From the NCBI RefSeq assembly GCF_024699965.1, contig NZ_JAJOMZ010000004.1, forward strand, positions 1,424,001-1,488,000: a stretch of 64,000 nt of DNA, given 5' to 3'. The translations under genes and the position numbers were made by a program. The stretch is from Flavobacterium sp. J372 (GTDB taxonomy: Bacteria > Bacteroidota > Bacteroidia > Flavobacteriales > Flavobacteriaceae). The notes under the pieces are model-generated. The model had not been told where the DNA came from. It saw only the letters and a list, made by a program, of their open reading frames with translations, and made no database searches. Of this stretch, positions 8,701-17,163 are shown in pieces (position 1 is the stretch's first letter; each line of letters starts with the position of its first letter).

Positions 8701-9362
8701 TGTTCTACACGCGGCCCTTTTATGAAAGCCACATTGTCTTTATATGCCGAAACTATATCATTTGGGTTTTCCTGAGATGTTTTCTTGATTAATTTGAATA
8801 GTGATGACGGTTTTTCCTCGCCATCGATTACGAATGTACCGTTGAATATCTTGTGGCGGCAGTGTTCGCTATTCACCTGGCTAAAACCGAATACCTCGCT
8901 ATCTGTTAAATTTCTGCCAATTTTTTTAGACAGGTTGCGCAGGTAGTCTACCTCATCATCGCTTAAGGCCAGGCCTTCTTTTTCATTAAATGCGCAGATG
9001 TCGGTTACCTCGAGTATCGGTTCGGGCTGAATATTAATGGTAAAAATATCCTGGCCGAGGCCGTTGAATTTCTGTGACAGCATCGGGTCGAAACCGGAAT
9101 GGTTTTCTTCAACCTTTTTAAATTCTTCTATACGAATTATGCCTTCAATACCCATGTTTTGGGTAATTTCAACGGCGTTAGTACTCCACGGAGTCACCAT
9201 TGCGGCACGTGGGCCAACAAAAAAATCCGGCAGAGCGGATTTTTCTATTTTATGGGCGTTGCCAAAAAGCCAGTTAAGTTTTGATGTGTCTGTCGCCGAT
9301 AACTCGCCCTGCGACTGTACTGCAAATACGGTATCGGTATCGTTCCCGAAGAAATGAATCAT
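5703..9362 (-). CDS. purL: Phosphoribosylformylglycinamidine synthase, long single-chain form
   Basis: A 1219-residue FGAM synthase, which converts formylglycinamide ribonucleotide to the amidine using glutamine and ATP in purine synthesis. The order is: N-terminal PurS-like domain; linker with [20 protein letters not shown] and the NSEHCRHK motif; first AIR-synthase half ([26 protein letters not shown], then SIHDHGAGG); second AIR-synthase half ([11 protein letters not shown], then [10 protein letters not shown]); and a class I glutamine amidotransferase domain at the C-terminus. That last domain has the nucleophile Cys in GICNGCQLF and the His-Glu pair in [11 protein letters not shown]. Length and domain order match the large PurL of Proteobacteria and Bacteroidota. 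The frame is intact over 3.6 kb. It is transcribed alone, with a strong terminator. Confidence 0.97.
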   Translation of the reverse strand: [1219 protein letters not shown]

Positions 9363-9430
9363 TGTTGTTGTGTTGTAGTTGTTGAAGGCGTAAAATTAGG
9401 GATTTATTTGATGATTTGGAAATGGTTATT

Positions 9431-10237
9431 CTACATGGAACAAAATTCGTCCTGATCGTAAATCGGAATATCGCCGATATTATCGTTAACGGCTGTTATA
9501 ATTTCTGTACGGTTTATTGAAGAAATGTTGCGTCCCAAAATTATATGTTGAAAAGCTTCGTTTGGCAATTTAATCTGTCGCTCTTTCACACCCGTGGGGT
9601 TTTCCCAGAATTTATGTGTTCTATACTCATTTTCAAATTCCCATTTCTTTTCTTTTGAAAAAATTTGTAAGGCGTGAATTTCAAGATGTTCCATTATGGG
9701 CTCAGGAAATATATCCGGAAGGGTATCATAATATGTTACCTTACCACCACCTCCTAAGTAATTGAACATGATTCTTGAATTATAACCAATACAAAACCCT
9801 TGAGAATCATTCGCGTACTTTGCCCACATATCTATTATGCATGGTTCTGCAGTGAGGCTTAAGATTCCTCGACGCTTATTATGCTCGTTTGAATAGAACT
9901 TGTGATAATCGTCAAGAAAAATCTTGTCTTTGAATTTTTTTTCTTTCATCCATGTTTTACTTTCAAGTCGATGTTGACTTCTATTATAAGAAGGAAATTT
10001 TAATTTTGACATTCGCATAGCCCATTGTAAAATTTGTCTCTCATTGAGTAAATCATAACGAATGGGCAATTTGCAGTCTAGTTTATCTTCAAATGACTCG
10101 GGGAATGCCATAAAAACTTCCCTCTCCAAAATAAATCTTTTGTGAAAGTCATCATCCCAATTCCGATATTTATAAACAGTTAATGGAATTTCTCCATCAT
10201 CTAAGGTGCCTCTGTATTTATTTAATATGGTACTCAT
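9431..10237 (-). CDS. DUF2971 family protein
   Basis: A 268-residue cytoplasmic protein of the DUF2971 type. It has the N-terminal VYKYRNW and an element equivalent to the family's LxxPxxFxDPFE block (EVFMAFPESFEDKLDCKLP). It also has the central RRGILSLTAEPCIIDMWAKY followed by DSQGFCIGYN, and a C-terminal KLPNEAFQHIILGRNI. Family function is not established; such genes are scattered among bacteria and are often found in accessory or defence-rich regions. Here it stands alone 68 bases upstream of purL, with no defence genes nearby. The DNA looks more AT-rich than purL, which may indicate acquisition. No catalytic residues can be assigned. Confidence 0.8.
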   Translation of the reverse strand: MSTILNKYRGTLDDGEIPLTVYKYRNWDDDFHKRFILEREVFMAFPESFEDKLDCKLPIRYDLLNERQILQWAMRMSKLKFPSYNRSQHRLESKTWMKEKKFKDKIFLDDYHKFYSNEHNKRRGILSLTAEPCIIDMWAKYANDSQGFCIGYNSRIMFNYLGGGGKVTYYDTLPDIFPEPIMEHLEIHALQIFSKEKKWEFENEYRTHKFWENPTGVKERQIKLPNEAFQHIILGRNISSINRTEIITAVNDNIGDIPIYDQDEFCSM

Positions 10238-10350
10238 AATTATGCTATATTAGGGTATTATAGAAGCTTCAAAATTAAGCTAATATCGTTATTTATAGCG
10301 AGTGACTATCTTCATTGAAATATATGTGAGGCACTATTGATAGATAGCGA

Positions 10351-12568
10351 CTACCTCACCACCTCCAGCTGCTTTGCCGCTTTAATAATCTTCTCGCTGA
10401 GGCTGTTCAGCCATACCAGTTGTTCAATTACAAGGTGTGCTTCTTCCATACGCAGTTTAAATTCTTCTTCAGCAGTTACATAAGTTTCAGAAAGCTCACG
10501 GGCACGTATATTCCTCAATTCCGTAAAATGCATGGCAAGCTCAGAATTTTGTGCGGCAGTACTTTCAAGCGGCACCTGGAGGCTCAACAAAGCAATAGCA
10601 TGGTCAAGATTTTTGATTATAGTATTTACAACCACATTGAAAGCATCAGACGCTTTCGTTGTCTTATGGCTTTGTACAAATGTTCCCAGTGATGCTAACG
10701 ACGATAACAGGGTATGGTTTAGCACAGCTAGCTTGTATATTTGTTGCTGCTGTTTTTGTTTTGATTTGGGTTCCTGGGCCATACGCTGGTAGCTCTGCAT
10801 CAGGTTGCCAATTTCAATGAAAGCGTTTTTGCGCGCAAGGCGATAAGTAACAGGTGCCGTGCCTTTATTGATATACAACAGTGCTATTTCGTTGAGATAG
10901 TCGCGGTTGGCTTCGATGGACTTGCGCACGAAAAGTGGCAGGCTCACGAACTCCCAAGTTGGCCAGAAAAAGTAATTTGCCCCAAATACAAGCAGTGCCC
11001 CAATTGCTGTATCAACAATGCGGTATTGTATAACTTCCGATACATTCGGGTTTAGCATGCCGTAGATAAATACTACATATATGGTGACAAACATGGCGCC
11101 TATCTTGTAATTTGTGGGCGTTAAAGTGAAACCCAGCAGCATACAAAGTATCGCCAGTGATCCAATTATTAGTGTGTTGTGCAGAAACAACAATATGCCA
11201 AAAGCAATCAGCCCTCCGGCTACCGTACCTATAATCCGGTGGTAGGAGCGTTCTTTAGTAAGGCCGTAACCGGGCCGCATGATTACGATGATAGTAAGCA
11301 AAATCCAGTAAACGTTTTGCAGCGGAAAGATGATACCGATAATAAAACCGATGGCAATGGTAATCGTGAGGCGCAGGGAGTGCCTGAAAATGCTTGACGA
11401 GAAGCTTAGGTTATCTTTTAAAGTACTCCACCTGTAATTCTGAGGCGTCAGGAATTTTTCCATTTCCCTGTCGCGGCCTTGGATGTCTTTAAAATTAATT
11501 GACAGCGTAAGGGCACGCTCAATCAGCCTGATTTTCTCTACCTGCTTTTCGGCATAGTGCAGCATGTTAGAGAGCATCCAGACGCCTTCGCCTGCTTGTT
11601 CCGTACCGAGTTCGGTTTCGTAATCTGCTATCGCACGTTCAAACGCTACAAGGTCTTGCAGCAGCTTGTGTTTCGGCATGTATTTCTTGCGGTCTCGCAG
11701 CGCTTTGGAAACCTTTTTAAGTGACGATGCCAGGTTGTAGGCCAGATTTTGGTAGGTTGCCAGCACCTTTGGTTTTTGGCTGAATTTCTCCTGAAGCTTG
11801 TTATGGTCAAATGATGTCGACAGCGCCAGCTCAAGTATATCTACCAGTGAAATGAACACGAGCAGCATCCGCCGGTTCCTGTTACTGTTGCCTGATGCGC
11901 CACGACTGCGGATGAGCACTTCGCGAAGGCTTTCATGAATGGTATTTATCTCCACCTGGAGAATCAGCTGTTTCTCAATGATTTTTTCACGTTCAGCCCA
12001 AGGGGTCCCAAAGATCACCGCGCAACTTCATGTATTTTGAGGTGAGGCGAAGGCATTCGGCAAGCTGAAGTTCGGTATACCGGTGAGGGCTCAGGTAATT
12101 GAACAGCAGCGATATAATGGTGTAGATAAGCCCTCCGCTAAAAACCAGTGAAGTGTGTGTAAAAATGTCAAAACCTGTCTTTATATGCCCGGATGCCAAC
12201 GCTACTGCCAAAAGGCCTGAAAAGCTTACCATATTGGCGCGCTGACCGTAAACCGAAATCATCGAAAGAAAGAATACTACAGGAACTAATACAGCGTAAT
12301 ATATGACGGGGAAGGGGTGCAGCAGGTTTACCAGCAACGTACAGCCCGCCACTATAAGCGCTGCAACAATAAGCCCCCTTGCACGGTCGGGCAATGAGCT
12401 GGGTATATCTGCCGGATAAGTAAGGAAAGCGCCTATGGCAACGGTAAAGCCAATTTCGAAATATCCCAGCCGGGCAAGGATAAGTACCGGCAGCACTGCA
12501 GCAATAGTCACTATTACAGCCTTAGTGAAGTTATTGCTGTCGGTAAAATTCCTTATGTGCTCAATCAT
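10351..12568 (-). CDS. FUSC-family (YccS/YhfK-like) membrane protein, frame broken near 12000
   Basis: Two minus-strand frames form one gene. The 5' part (12568-11993) has the N-terminal membrane domain: FTKAVIVTIAAVLPVLILARLGYFEIGF, then AFLTYPADIPSS, with about six membrane spans. The 3' part (to 10351) has a long helical cytoplasmic region (FQ/KI-rich around IHESLREVLIRSRG), a second membrane domain (LRLTITIAIGFIIGII to YRIIGTVAGGLIAFGILL) and a helical tail. This is the duplicated FUSC layout of YccS-type proteins, inner-membrane proteins related to aromatic acid exporters. Removing one base from ACCCCTTGGG near 12000 joins GDLWDP to WAEREKIIEKQ and gives about 738 residues, normal for the family. 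Probable sequencing indel. Substrate unknown. Confidence 0.85.
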
Positions 12569-12685
12569 AACTGCAAAGATACATATTGGCTAAAGCCTGT
12601 GTGTTTGGTAAAGTGAATTCTCACAAAATTTTAGCATTTGAATAATACGCATTTCTTTTAAGAGTATTTTACGTATATTTTTTAT

Positions 12686-12693
12686 TACTTTTG
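12686..12693 (+). promoter_or_regulatory. -7 box upstream of def
   Basis: TACTTTTG matches TAnnTTTG and lies 44 bases before the chosen def start. A clear -33 TTG is not seen at the expected distance. Confidence 0.6.
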
Positions 12694-12736
12694 CCACCTG
12701 CATAAATTGGTGGAAACGTCTTTAAATACAAGTGTT

Positions 12737-13336
12737 ATGATATTACCCATTATAGGCTACGGCGACCCGGTGCTGCGCAAAAAAGGCGAGGAAATTGCGA
12801 AAGATATGCCAAACCTTAAGCAGATTGTAAGCGATATGTATGAAACCATGTATAATGCTTATGGTGTGGGCCTTGCTGCGCCACAGGTTGGATTGTCACT
12901 GCGCCTTTTTGTTATTGATACAACGCCTTTCAGTGATGATGAAGACCTGAGTAAAGAGGAGCAGGCAAAGCTGAACGGCTTTAAGCGTACATTCATCAAT
13001 CCTGTAATGCTGAAGGAAGAAGGCGAGGAGTGGGGCTTTAACGAGGGCTGCCTTAGCATACCTGAAGTGCGTGAAGATGTATACCGCCATGAGCGCATTA
13101 CTATTGAATATTCTGACGAAGATTTCAATAGGAAAACAGAGGTATTTGACGGGCTGATTGCGCGTGTGATACAGCATGAATATGACCATATTGAGGGAAT
13201 ATTGTTCACCGACAGGCTATCATCGCTTAAAAAGCGCCTTATTACCAAGAAACTCCAAAACATTATGGAGGGTAAAACAAGGCCCGATTACAAAATGAAA
13301 TTTATTGCTAAAAAGGGCGATAATGTTTGTTTTTAA
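12737..13336 (+). CDS. def: Peptide deformylase
   Basis: A 199-residue deformylase, which removes the formyl group from the N-terminal methionine of new proteins. All three family motifs are present: GVGLAAPQVG (43-52), EGCLSIP with the metal-binding Cys105, and QHEYDHIEG with His147, Glu148 and His151. I chose ATG at 12737, giving MILPIIGYGDPVL, which matches the usual start of Flavobacterium deformylases. A longer reading from GTG at 12707 adds an unconserved ten-residue leader. The insert TTPFSDDEDLSKEEQAKLN is typical of Bacteroidota forms. It is followed by the DUF5606 gene with a 38-base gap, likely co-transcribed up to the terminator at 13901. Confidence 0.96.
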   Translation: MILPIIGYGDPVLRKKGEEIAKDMPNLKQIVSDMYETMYNAYGVGLAAPQVGLSLRLFVIDTTPFSDDEDLSKEEQAKLNGFKRTFINPVMLKEEGEEWGFNEGCLSIPEVREDVYRHERITIEYSDEDFNRKTEVFDGLIARVIQHEYDHIEGILFTDRLSSLKKRLITKKLQNIMEGKTRPDYKMKFIAKKGDNVCF

Positions 13337-13374
13337 AACCAAACATTAGATATTTGCCTTCCTTAAAAATTTAA

Positions 13375-13881
13375 ATGATGAGTTTAGAAAAAGTATTAGC
13401 CATATCAGGGAAACCGGGATTATATGCACTAAAGCTGCAAACACGTACAGGCTTTGTGGCTGAGTCACTTCTTGATGGAAAAAAAATAACAGTAGGCCTT
13501 CGCAGTAATGTGAGCCTGCTTTCAGAAATATCTGTTTATACGTATGATGGCGAAGTTCGCCTGTCGGAAGTTTTCAGGGCGATAGCCGAAAAAGAAGATA
13601 ACGGTCCTTCCATTTCACATAAAGAAGATAACACAAAACTTGAGTCTTACTTTCGTGAGGTGCTTCCTGAATTTGACGAAGACCGTGTTTATGCATCAGA
13701 CATCAAGAAAATACTCAACTGGTACAACATGCTACAGGCAAACGGACTTGTGAGCAAAGATGCACCGGTGGCTGAGACTGCTGAAGAATCTCCTGCTATT
13801 GAAGAAGCTGCGCCTGCGGCTGAGGTAAAAGAAGAGAAGAAGCCGGCGGCTAAGAAAGCAAAAGCCAAGAAAGAAGAATAA
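13375..13881 (+). CDS. DUF5606 family protein
   Basis: A 168-residue protein conserved in Bacteroidota directly after def. It starts with MSLEKVLAISGKPGLYAL (ATG at 13378; an extra ATG at 13375). The ordered part, to about residue 125, has TRTGFVAESLLDGKKITVGL, SEISVYTYDGEVRLSEVF and a helical end YASDIKKILNWYNML. The tail, about 40 residues, is low-complexity Ala/Glu/Lys (ending KKAKAKKEE) and probably disordered. Family function is unknown. The constant position after def suggests a link with translation, but that is only an inference from neighbourhood. Confidence 0.88.
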   Translation: MMSLEKVLAISGKPGLYALKLQTRTGFVAESLLDGKKITVGLRSNVSLLSEISVYTYDGEVRLSEVFRAIAEKEDNGPSISHKEDNTKLESYFREVLPEFDEDRVYASDIKKILNWYNMLQANGLVSKDAPVAETAEESPAIEEAAPAAEVKEEKKPAAKKAKAKKEE

Positions 13882-13900
13882 TCTCTCTCAATAGTATAAA

Positions 13901-13927
13901 AAATCCTGCCGCATGGCAGGATTTTTT
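13901..13927 (+). terminator. Rho-independent terminator after the def operon
   Basis: AAATCCTGCC (13901-13910) and GGCAGGATTT (13915-13924) form a 10-bp stem with a GCAT loop, followed by T residues. It lies 19 bases after the DUF5606 stop. Confidence 0.9.
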
Positions 13928-13933
13928 TGTTTC

Positions 13934-13997
13934 CAGTCAGGCTGAGCTTGTCGAAACCTAAAATAATCAGCGCACTTCGACAAGCTCAGTGTGACTG
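13934..13997. repeat. Inverted pair of the dispersed GAGCTTGTCGAA element
   Basis: The arm at 13934-13955 contains CTGAGCTTGTCGAA. The arm at 13976-13997 contains its reverse complement TTCGACAAGCTCAG. Over 22 bases the arms differ at two positions, with a 20-base loop. This core is a widespread intergenic repeat motif in many bacteria. It sits between two convergent genes and ends six bases before the M28 peptidase stop codon, so it could also act in transcription termination. Confidence 0.75.
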
Positions 13998-14002
13998 TTT
14001 AT

Positions 14003-15022
14003 TTACTTTCCATCCCTGTCGACCTTTATTCTCTCAGGGCGGTTGGCAAGTTCCCAAGCCGTTGCGAAGGCAAGCTGTGCACGTTTTGCCAGCAGGTCAT
14101 ACTCAATTTTTTCGGGCTCATCGCCTTCCTTGTGGTAGTCTTCATGAACCCCATTAAAATAGAAAATTGACGGTATGCCTTTCTTAGCAAAGTTGTAATG
14201 GTCACTGCGGAAGTAATACCTGTTTGGGTCATTACGGTCGTTGTATTTATAGTCGAGCGCCATTTTTGTGTACTTTGCATTGGCAGCCTCATTTATACTG
14301 TGCAGCTCGCTGCTCAGGCGGTCTGAGCCAATTACGTAAACGTAGTTACCATTGTCTTTATGCTCATCATCACGGCGGCCAATCATATCAATGTTGATAT
14401 CTGCAATGGTGTTAGCAATCGGGAACAGAGGGTTTTCACTATAGTAGCGCGAGCCATGCAGGCCGTGTTCTTCACCGGTAACATGCAGGAACAATATTGA
14501 GCGCTTAGGTCCGTAGCCCGCTTTCTTCGCTTCCATGAACGCTTGTGCAATCTCCAGCAGCGCTACAGTCCCTGAACCATCATCATCAGCTCCGTTGAAT
14601 ACCTCACCGTTCATCATGCCTACGTGGTCATAATGTGCAGAGATAACCAATACTTCATCAGGCTTTTCGCTGCCTTCAATATACGCCCAAATGTTTTCGC
14701 TGTCGTTCAGTTTCGGCCCAAAGCCTTTCGTCATATATGCTGACGGTACTTTTTGGTACCAGTCTGTAGCGCCTTTAGGGAAAGAAATTCCTATTTTTTT
14801 GTATTCTTCAATGAGGTAGCGGCCGGCTTTTTTCTGACCTTCTGTCCCGGTATTGCGGCCTTCCATTTCATCAGAAGCCACAATATACAAGTGTTTTTTC
14901 AGGTCTGCAGCAGTTATGGTATTTAAATATTTAGGCACATCGGCCCTTGCGTAATCTTTTGCGCTTTTAGTTCCGCTGCACGCGAGAAAAAGCAAAGAAA
15001 CCGGCAGTAAAAGGTATTTCAT
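14003..15022 (-). CDS. M28-family zinc peptidase lipoprotein
   Basis: A 339-residue lipoprotein: MKYLLLPVSLLFLACSG, with the lipidated Cys at residue 15. I start at ATG 15022, because the longer frame would bury this signal behind 32 unconserved residues. M28 metal ligands are in order: SAHYDHVG (His130), NGADDDGSGT (Asp147), TGEEHGLHGS (Glu184 catalytic, Glu185 ligand), NIDMIGR (Asp212) and RSDHYNFAKKGIP (His). The family includes aminopeptidases and glutamate-carboxypeptidase-like enzymes using two zinc ions. It probably trims peptides at the cell envelope. No protease-associated domain is evident. It is transcribed alone and ends beside the inverted repeat at 13934-13997. Confidence 0.92.
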   Translation of the reverse strand: MKYLLLPVSLLFLACSGTKSAKDYARADVPKYLNTITAADLKKHLYIVASDEMEGRNTGTEGQKKAGRYLIEEYKKIGISFPKGATDWYQKVPSAYMTKGFGPKLNDSENIWAYIEGSEKPDEVLVISAHYDHVGMMNGEVFNGADDDGSGTVALLEIAQAFMEAKKAGYGPKRSILFLHVTGEEHGLHGSRYYSENPLFPIANTIADINIDMIGRRDDEHKDNGNYVYVIGSDRLSSELHSINEAANAKYTKMALDYKYNDRNDPNRYYFRSDHYNFAKKGIPSIFYFNGVHEDYHKEGDEPEKIEYDLLAKRAQLAFATAWELANRPERIKVDRDGK

Positions 15023-15142
15023 GATTGATGATTTTATTTTGAAAGATAGCAATTTCCCTGAAAACAAAATGCGTACACAACGAAAAAAAAGCTGACATGA
15101 GTTACCCTTTATGGGCACAATATTAAAGAACTGGCATAATTC

Positions 15143-15592
15143 TTAAGGATAGAGTTTGTTAGGGTATTTTTTTTTGAAGTTGATTATGAACTCAGTGTAG
15201 TGTTTGTATCCGCATTGCTTATACGCTTTTTCAAAATCTGCCCTGATTGCAATAATTCTGGGGTCGCCTGCAACATCTTTTTCAGCATTGATCATCGCTT
15301 CGTATTCTCTTTTTCCCTCTTCAAAACTTTTAAATTTCGTTTTCTTCAGGTTCTTTTCGAGCCATCGTAGCCTGTCATCCCCGTGGTCAACCGTGGGGAT
15401 GTAAGCATTTGTTAGTTTATCATGGAATGACCTCCACAACTTTCCTGCTTTCGTAACAGCAGGAATTTCAGAATACTCTAACCATACTTGTTCAAGTTTC
15501 GCGTACCGCGTTGTACAGTCTTCGTTTTCGGAAACTTCCTGGCAGAAGGCAGAGGTACCTGCAAGTAGTATTAGAATCAGGATTATTTTCAT
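15143..15592 (-). CDS. Secreted hypothetical protein
   Basis: A 149-residue protein with signal peptide MKIILILILLAGTSAFCQ. ATG at 15592 is chosen because the upstream extension in this frame is unconserved and overlaps the hydrolase gene. The mature part is charged and helical (RWLEKNLKKTKFKSFEEGKR), with two Cys residues in the mature protein (EDCTTRY and KQCGYKH) that could form a disulfide. No family is recognised. It starts four bases after the stop of the dienelactone hydrolase gene, so the two are probably one transcript, and the product may act in the periplasm. Confidence 0.75.
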   Translation of the reverse strand: MKIILILILLAGTSAFCQEVSENEDCTTRYAKLEQVWLEYSEIPAVTKAGKLWRSFHDKLTNAYIPTVDHGDDRLRWLEKNLKKTKFKSFEEGKREYEAMINAEKDVAGDPRIIAIRADFEKAYKQCGYKHYTEFIINFKKKYPNKLYP

Positions 15593-15596
15593 AAAC

Positions 15597-16361
15597 TTAC
15601 TTATTAAGTTCATCAAGCAGCACCATAAAATGCTCCCATGAGCGCTTGTCTGCTTTTTCGTTGTAAGCTGCGCCTTTGCTGTTATCATTGCCGGCTTTCT
15701 TCTCAGTAAAAGCGTGTACTGCATTGGCGTAATATACCATTTGCCAGTCGGCTTTTGCATCACGCATTTCTTTCTGGAAAGCCTCAATATCCTTCTGCGG
15801 AACGTAAGGGTCGTCAGCGCCGTGCAGTATCAGGACTTTTGGCTTTATTGCCCCGTTGCCACGCTTCTCGTCTTTGCCCAAGCCTCCGTGGAAAGACACT
15901 ACTGCCTGTACAGGCAATCCGCCACGTGTAGCTTCAAGAGCGCCTGTACCGCCAAAACAGTAACCTATCACTACAATTTTATCTTTATTGGCACCTGATT
16001 TTACAAGCTTGTCAAGCGCCAGTTTTATCCGCCTTTGATACTCCTCATAATTACTTTTGTAATATCCTGACAATTCCCCTGCTTTCTTCGTATCAGCCGG
16101 TTTTTTATCGGCGCCGTATATGTCGGCAACAAAAGCATAATGCCCTTCGGTAGCCAGTTTTTGAGCAACTTCTTTACTATGGTCGTCAATACCCATCCAG
16201 GCAGGTAAAATCAAGATACCCATACTTTGGGCAGATTTTTTCGCAGGAGCAATTGAAAAGCCCGTTAGCTTTTGGGTTCCGTCACTATAATCTACAGTTT
16301 TTAATTGTGCACTTAGCTGTGTTACCATAATGAGGGCAAGGGTAATAATTACAGTTTTCAT
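15597..16361 (-). CDS. Exported dienelactone hydrolase family protein
   Basis: A 254-residue alpha/beta hydrolase. The signal peptide is MKTVIITLALIMVTQLSAQ, so start 16361 is preferred to the longer frame. The dienelactone hydrolase triad is visible: nucleophile Cys135 in GYCFGGTGALE, Asp184 in HGADDPYVP and His216 in YANAVHAFT. A cysteine nucleophile in GxCxGG is diagnostic of this family. Classical members open dienelactones in aromatic degradation, but exported Bacteroidota homologues probably hydrolyse other esters, so the substrate is uncertain. It is likely co-transcribed with the small secreted protein gene downstream (15143-15592). Confidence 0.9.
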   Translation of the reverse strand: MKTVIITLALIMVTQLSAQLKTVDYSDGTQKLTGFSIAPAKKSAQSMGILILPAWMGIDDHSKEVAQKLATEGHYAFVADIYGADKKPADTKKAGELSGYYKSNYEEYQRRIKLALDKLVKSGANKDKIVVIGYCFGGTGALEATRGGLPVQAVVSFHGGLGKDEKRGNGAIKPKVLILHGADDPYVPQKDIEAFQKEMRDAKADWQMVYYANAVHAFTEKKAGNDNSKGAAYNEKADKRSWEHFMVLLDELNK

Positions 16362-16386
16362 TTTTGCAGTTGGTTTGTGTAAATAT

Positions 16387-16425
16387 AAAAAAGAAAAGCT
16401 TCCCGTGCATGTGCAGAGAAGCTTT
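16387..16425 (-). terminator. Terminator of the PfpI-family gene
   Basis: AAAGCTTC (16395-16402) and GAAGCTTT (16418-16425) form an 8-bp stem. On the minus strand a T-rich stretch follows (A-run from 16387). It lies between the PfpI gene and the hydrolase start. Confidence 0.65.
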
Positions 16426-16457
16426 CCCGAAGTAAAAAAAGTTGTACTTTTCAATGT

Positions 16458-17006
16458 TTATGAATGTTGCAGTTCGTGCTTGCCTTCTTTTATTTCTTCT
16501 ATCATTTTTTTGTTGAAAGCAGGCAGGTCTTCAGGCGTGCGGCTGGTAACAAGGCCATTGTCAACCACTACTTCTTTATCTACCCAGTTGGCTCCCGCAT
16601 TTTGCAAGTCAACTTTAACCGACTCATAACTTGTAAGTTCACGACCTTCAACTACACCCGCGCTTATAAGTACCTGAGGGCCGTGGCAGATAGCTGCAAC
16701 AGGCTTCTTTTCATCAAAGAAATCTTTTACGAATGAAAGCGCCCTCTGGTTTACCCTTAGCCTGTCAGGATTTATTACACCCCCGGGCAATACCAGTGCA
16801 TGGTAATCTTTAGATGATACTTCATCTATAGTTTTGTCAACTGGGTAATCTTTACCCCAGTCTTTACTGGCCCAGGCTTTTATAGTGCCGCTTTCAGGAC
16901 TAACAATATGCGCTGTCCACCCCTCATTTTCAAGGGCTTCTTTCGGAGATTTTAATTCGCTTTCCTCAAAACCGTTTGTTGCCAATATGGCTACTTTCTT
17001 GCTCAT
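16458..17006 (-). CDS. PfpI/DJ-1 family class I glutamine amidotransferase-like protein
   Basis: A 182-residue DJ-1/PfpI-family protein. The nucleophile elbow is AAICHGPQVL, with Cys107 and His108. The conserved early glutamate lies in NGFEESEL (Glu14 or Glu15), and the oxyanion region is LVLPGGVINPDRLR. The segment GRELTSYESVKVDLQNAGA followed by VVVDNGLVTSRTPEDL is typical of the YhbO/PfpI subgroup. These proteins are variously reported as proteases, deglycases or stress-protection proteins; the true activity is debated. It is divergent from the DUF421 gene, with 157 bases between, and appears to be a single-gene unit with its own terminator. Confidence 0.92.
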   Translation of the reverse strand: MSKKVAILATNGFEESELKSPKEALENEGWTAHIVSPESGTIKAWASKDWGKDYPVDKTIDEVSSKDYHALVLPGGVINPDRLRVNQRALSFVKDFFDEKKPVAAICHGPQVLISAGVVEGRELTSYESVKVDLQNAGANWVDKEVVVDNGLVTSRTPEDLPAFNKKMIEEIKEGKHELQHS

Positions 17007-17163
17007 AGTTATTGTTTTTAAAAGATGATTACATAGTTACAATCGTAAAATTAGACTCTGAAGCAGTGAACTGTTTATAACGCTATACTAAACTTATCTT
17101 AATGTTTGTTAAGGATTTACAACATTGTAAGAAATGTAGTAGCTTTATGTAAAATGTGTATGC

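Noticed and set aside
12707..12736. GTG start ten codons upstream for peptide deformylase
   Set aside because: The family normally starts MILPIIGYGDPVL, and the extension has no conserved residues.
15022..15118. Longer N-terminus for the M28 peptidase
   Set aside because: The extra 32 residues are unconserved and would bury a clear lipoprotein signal.
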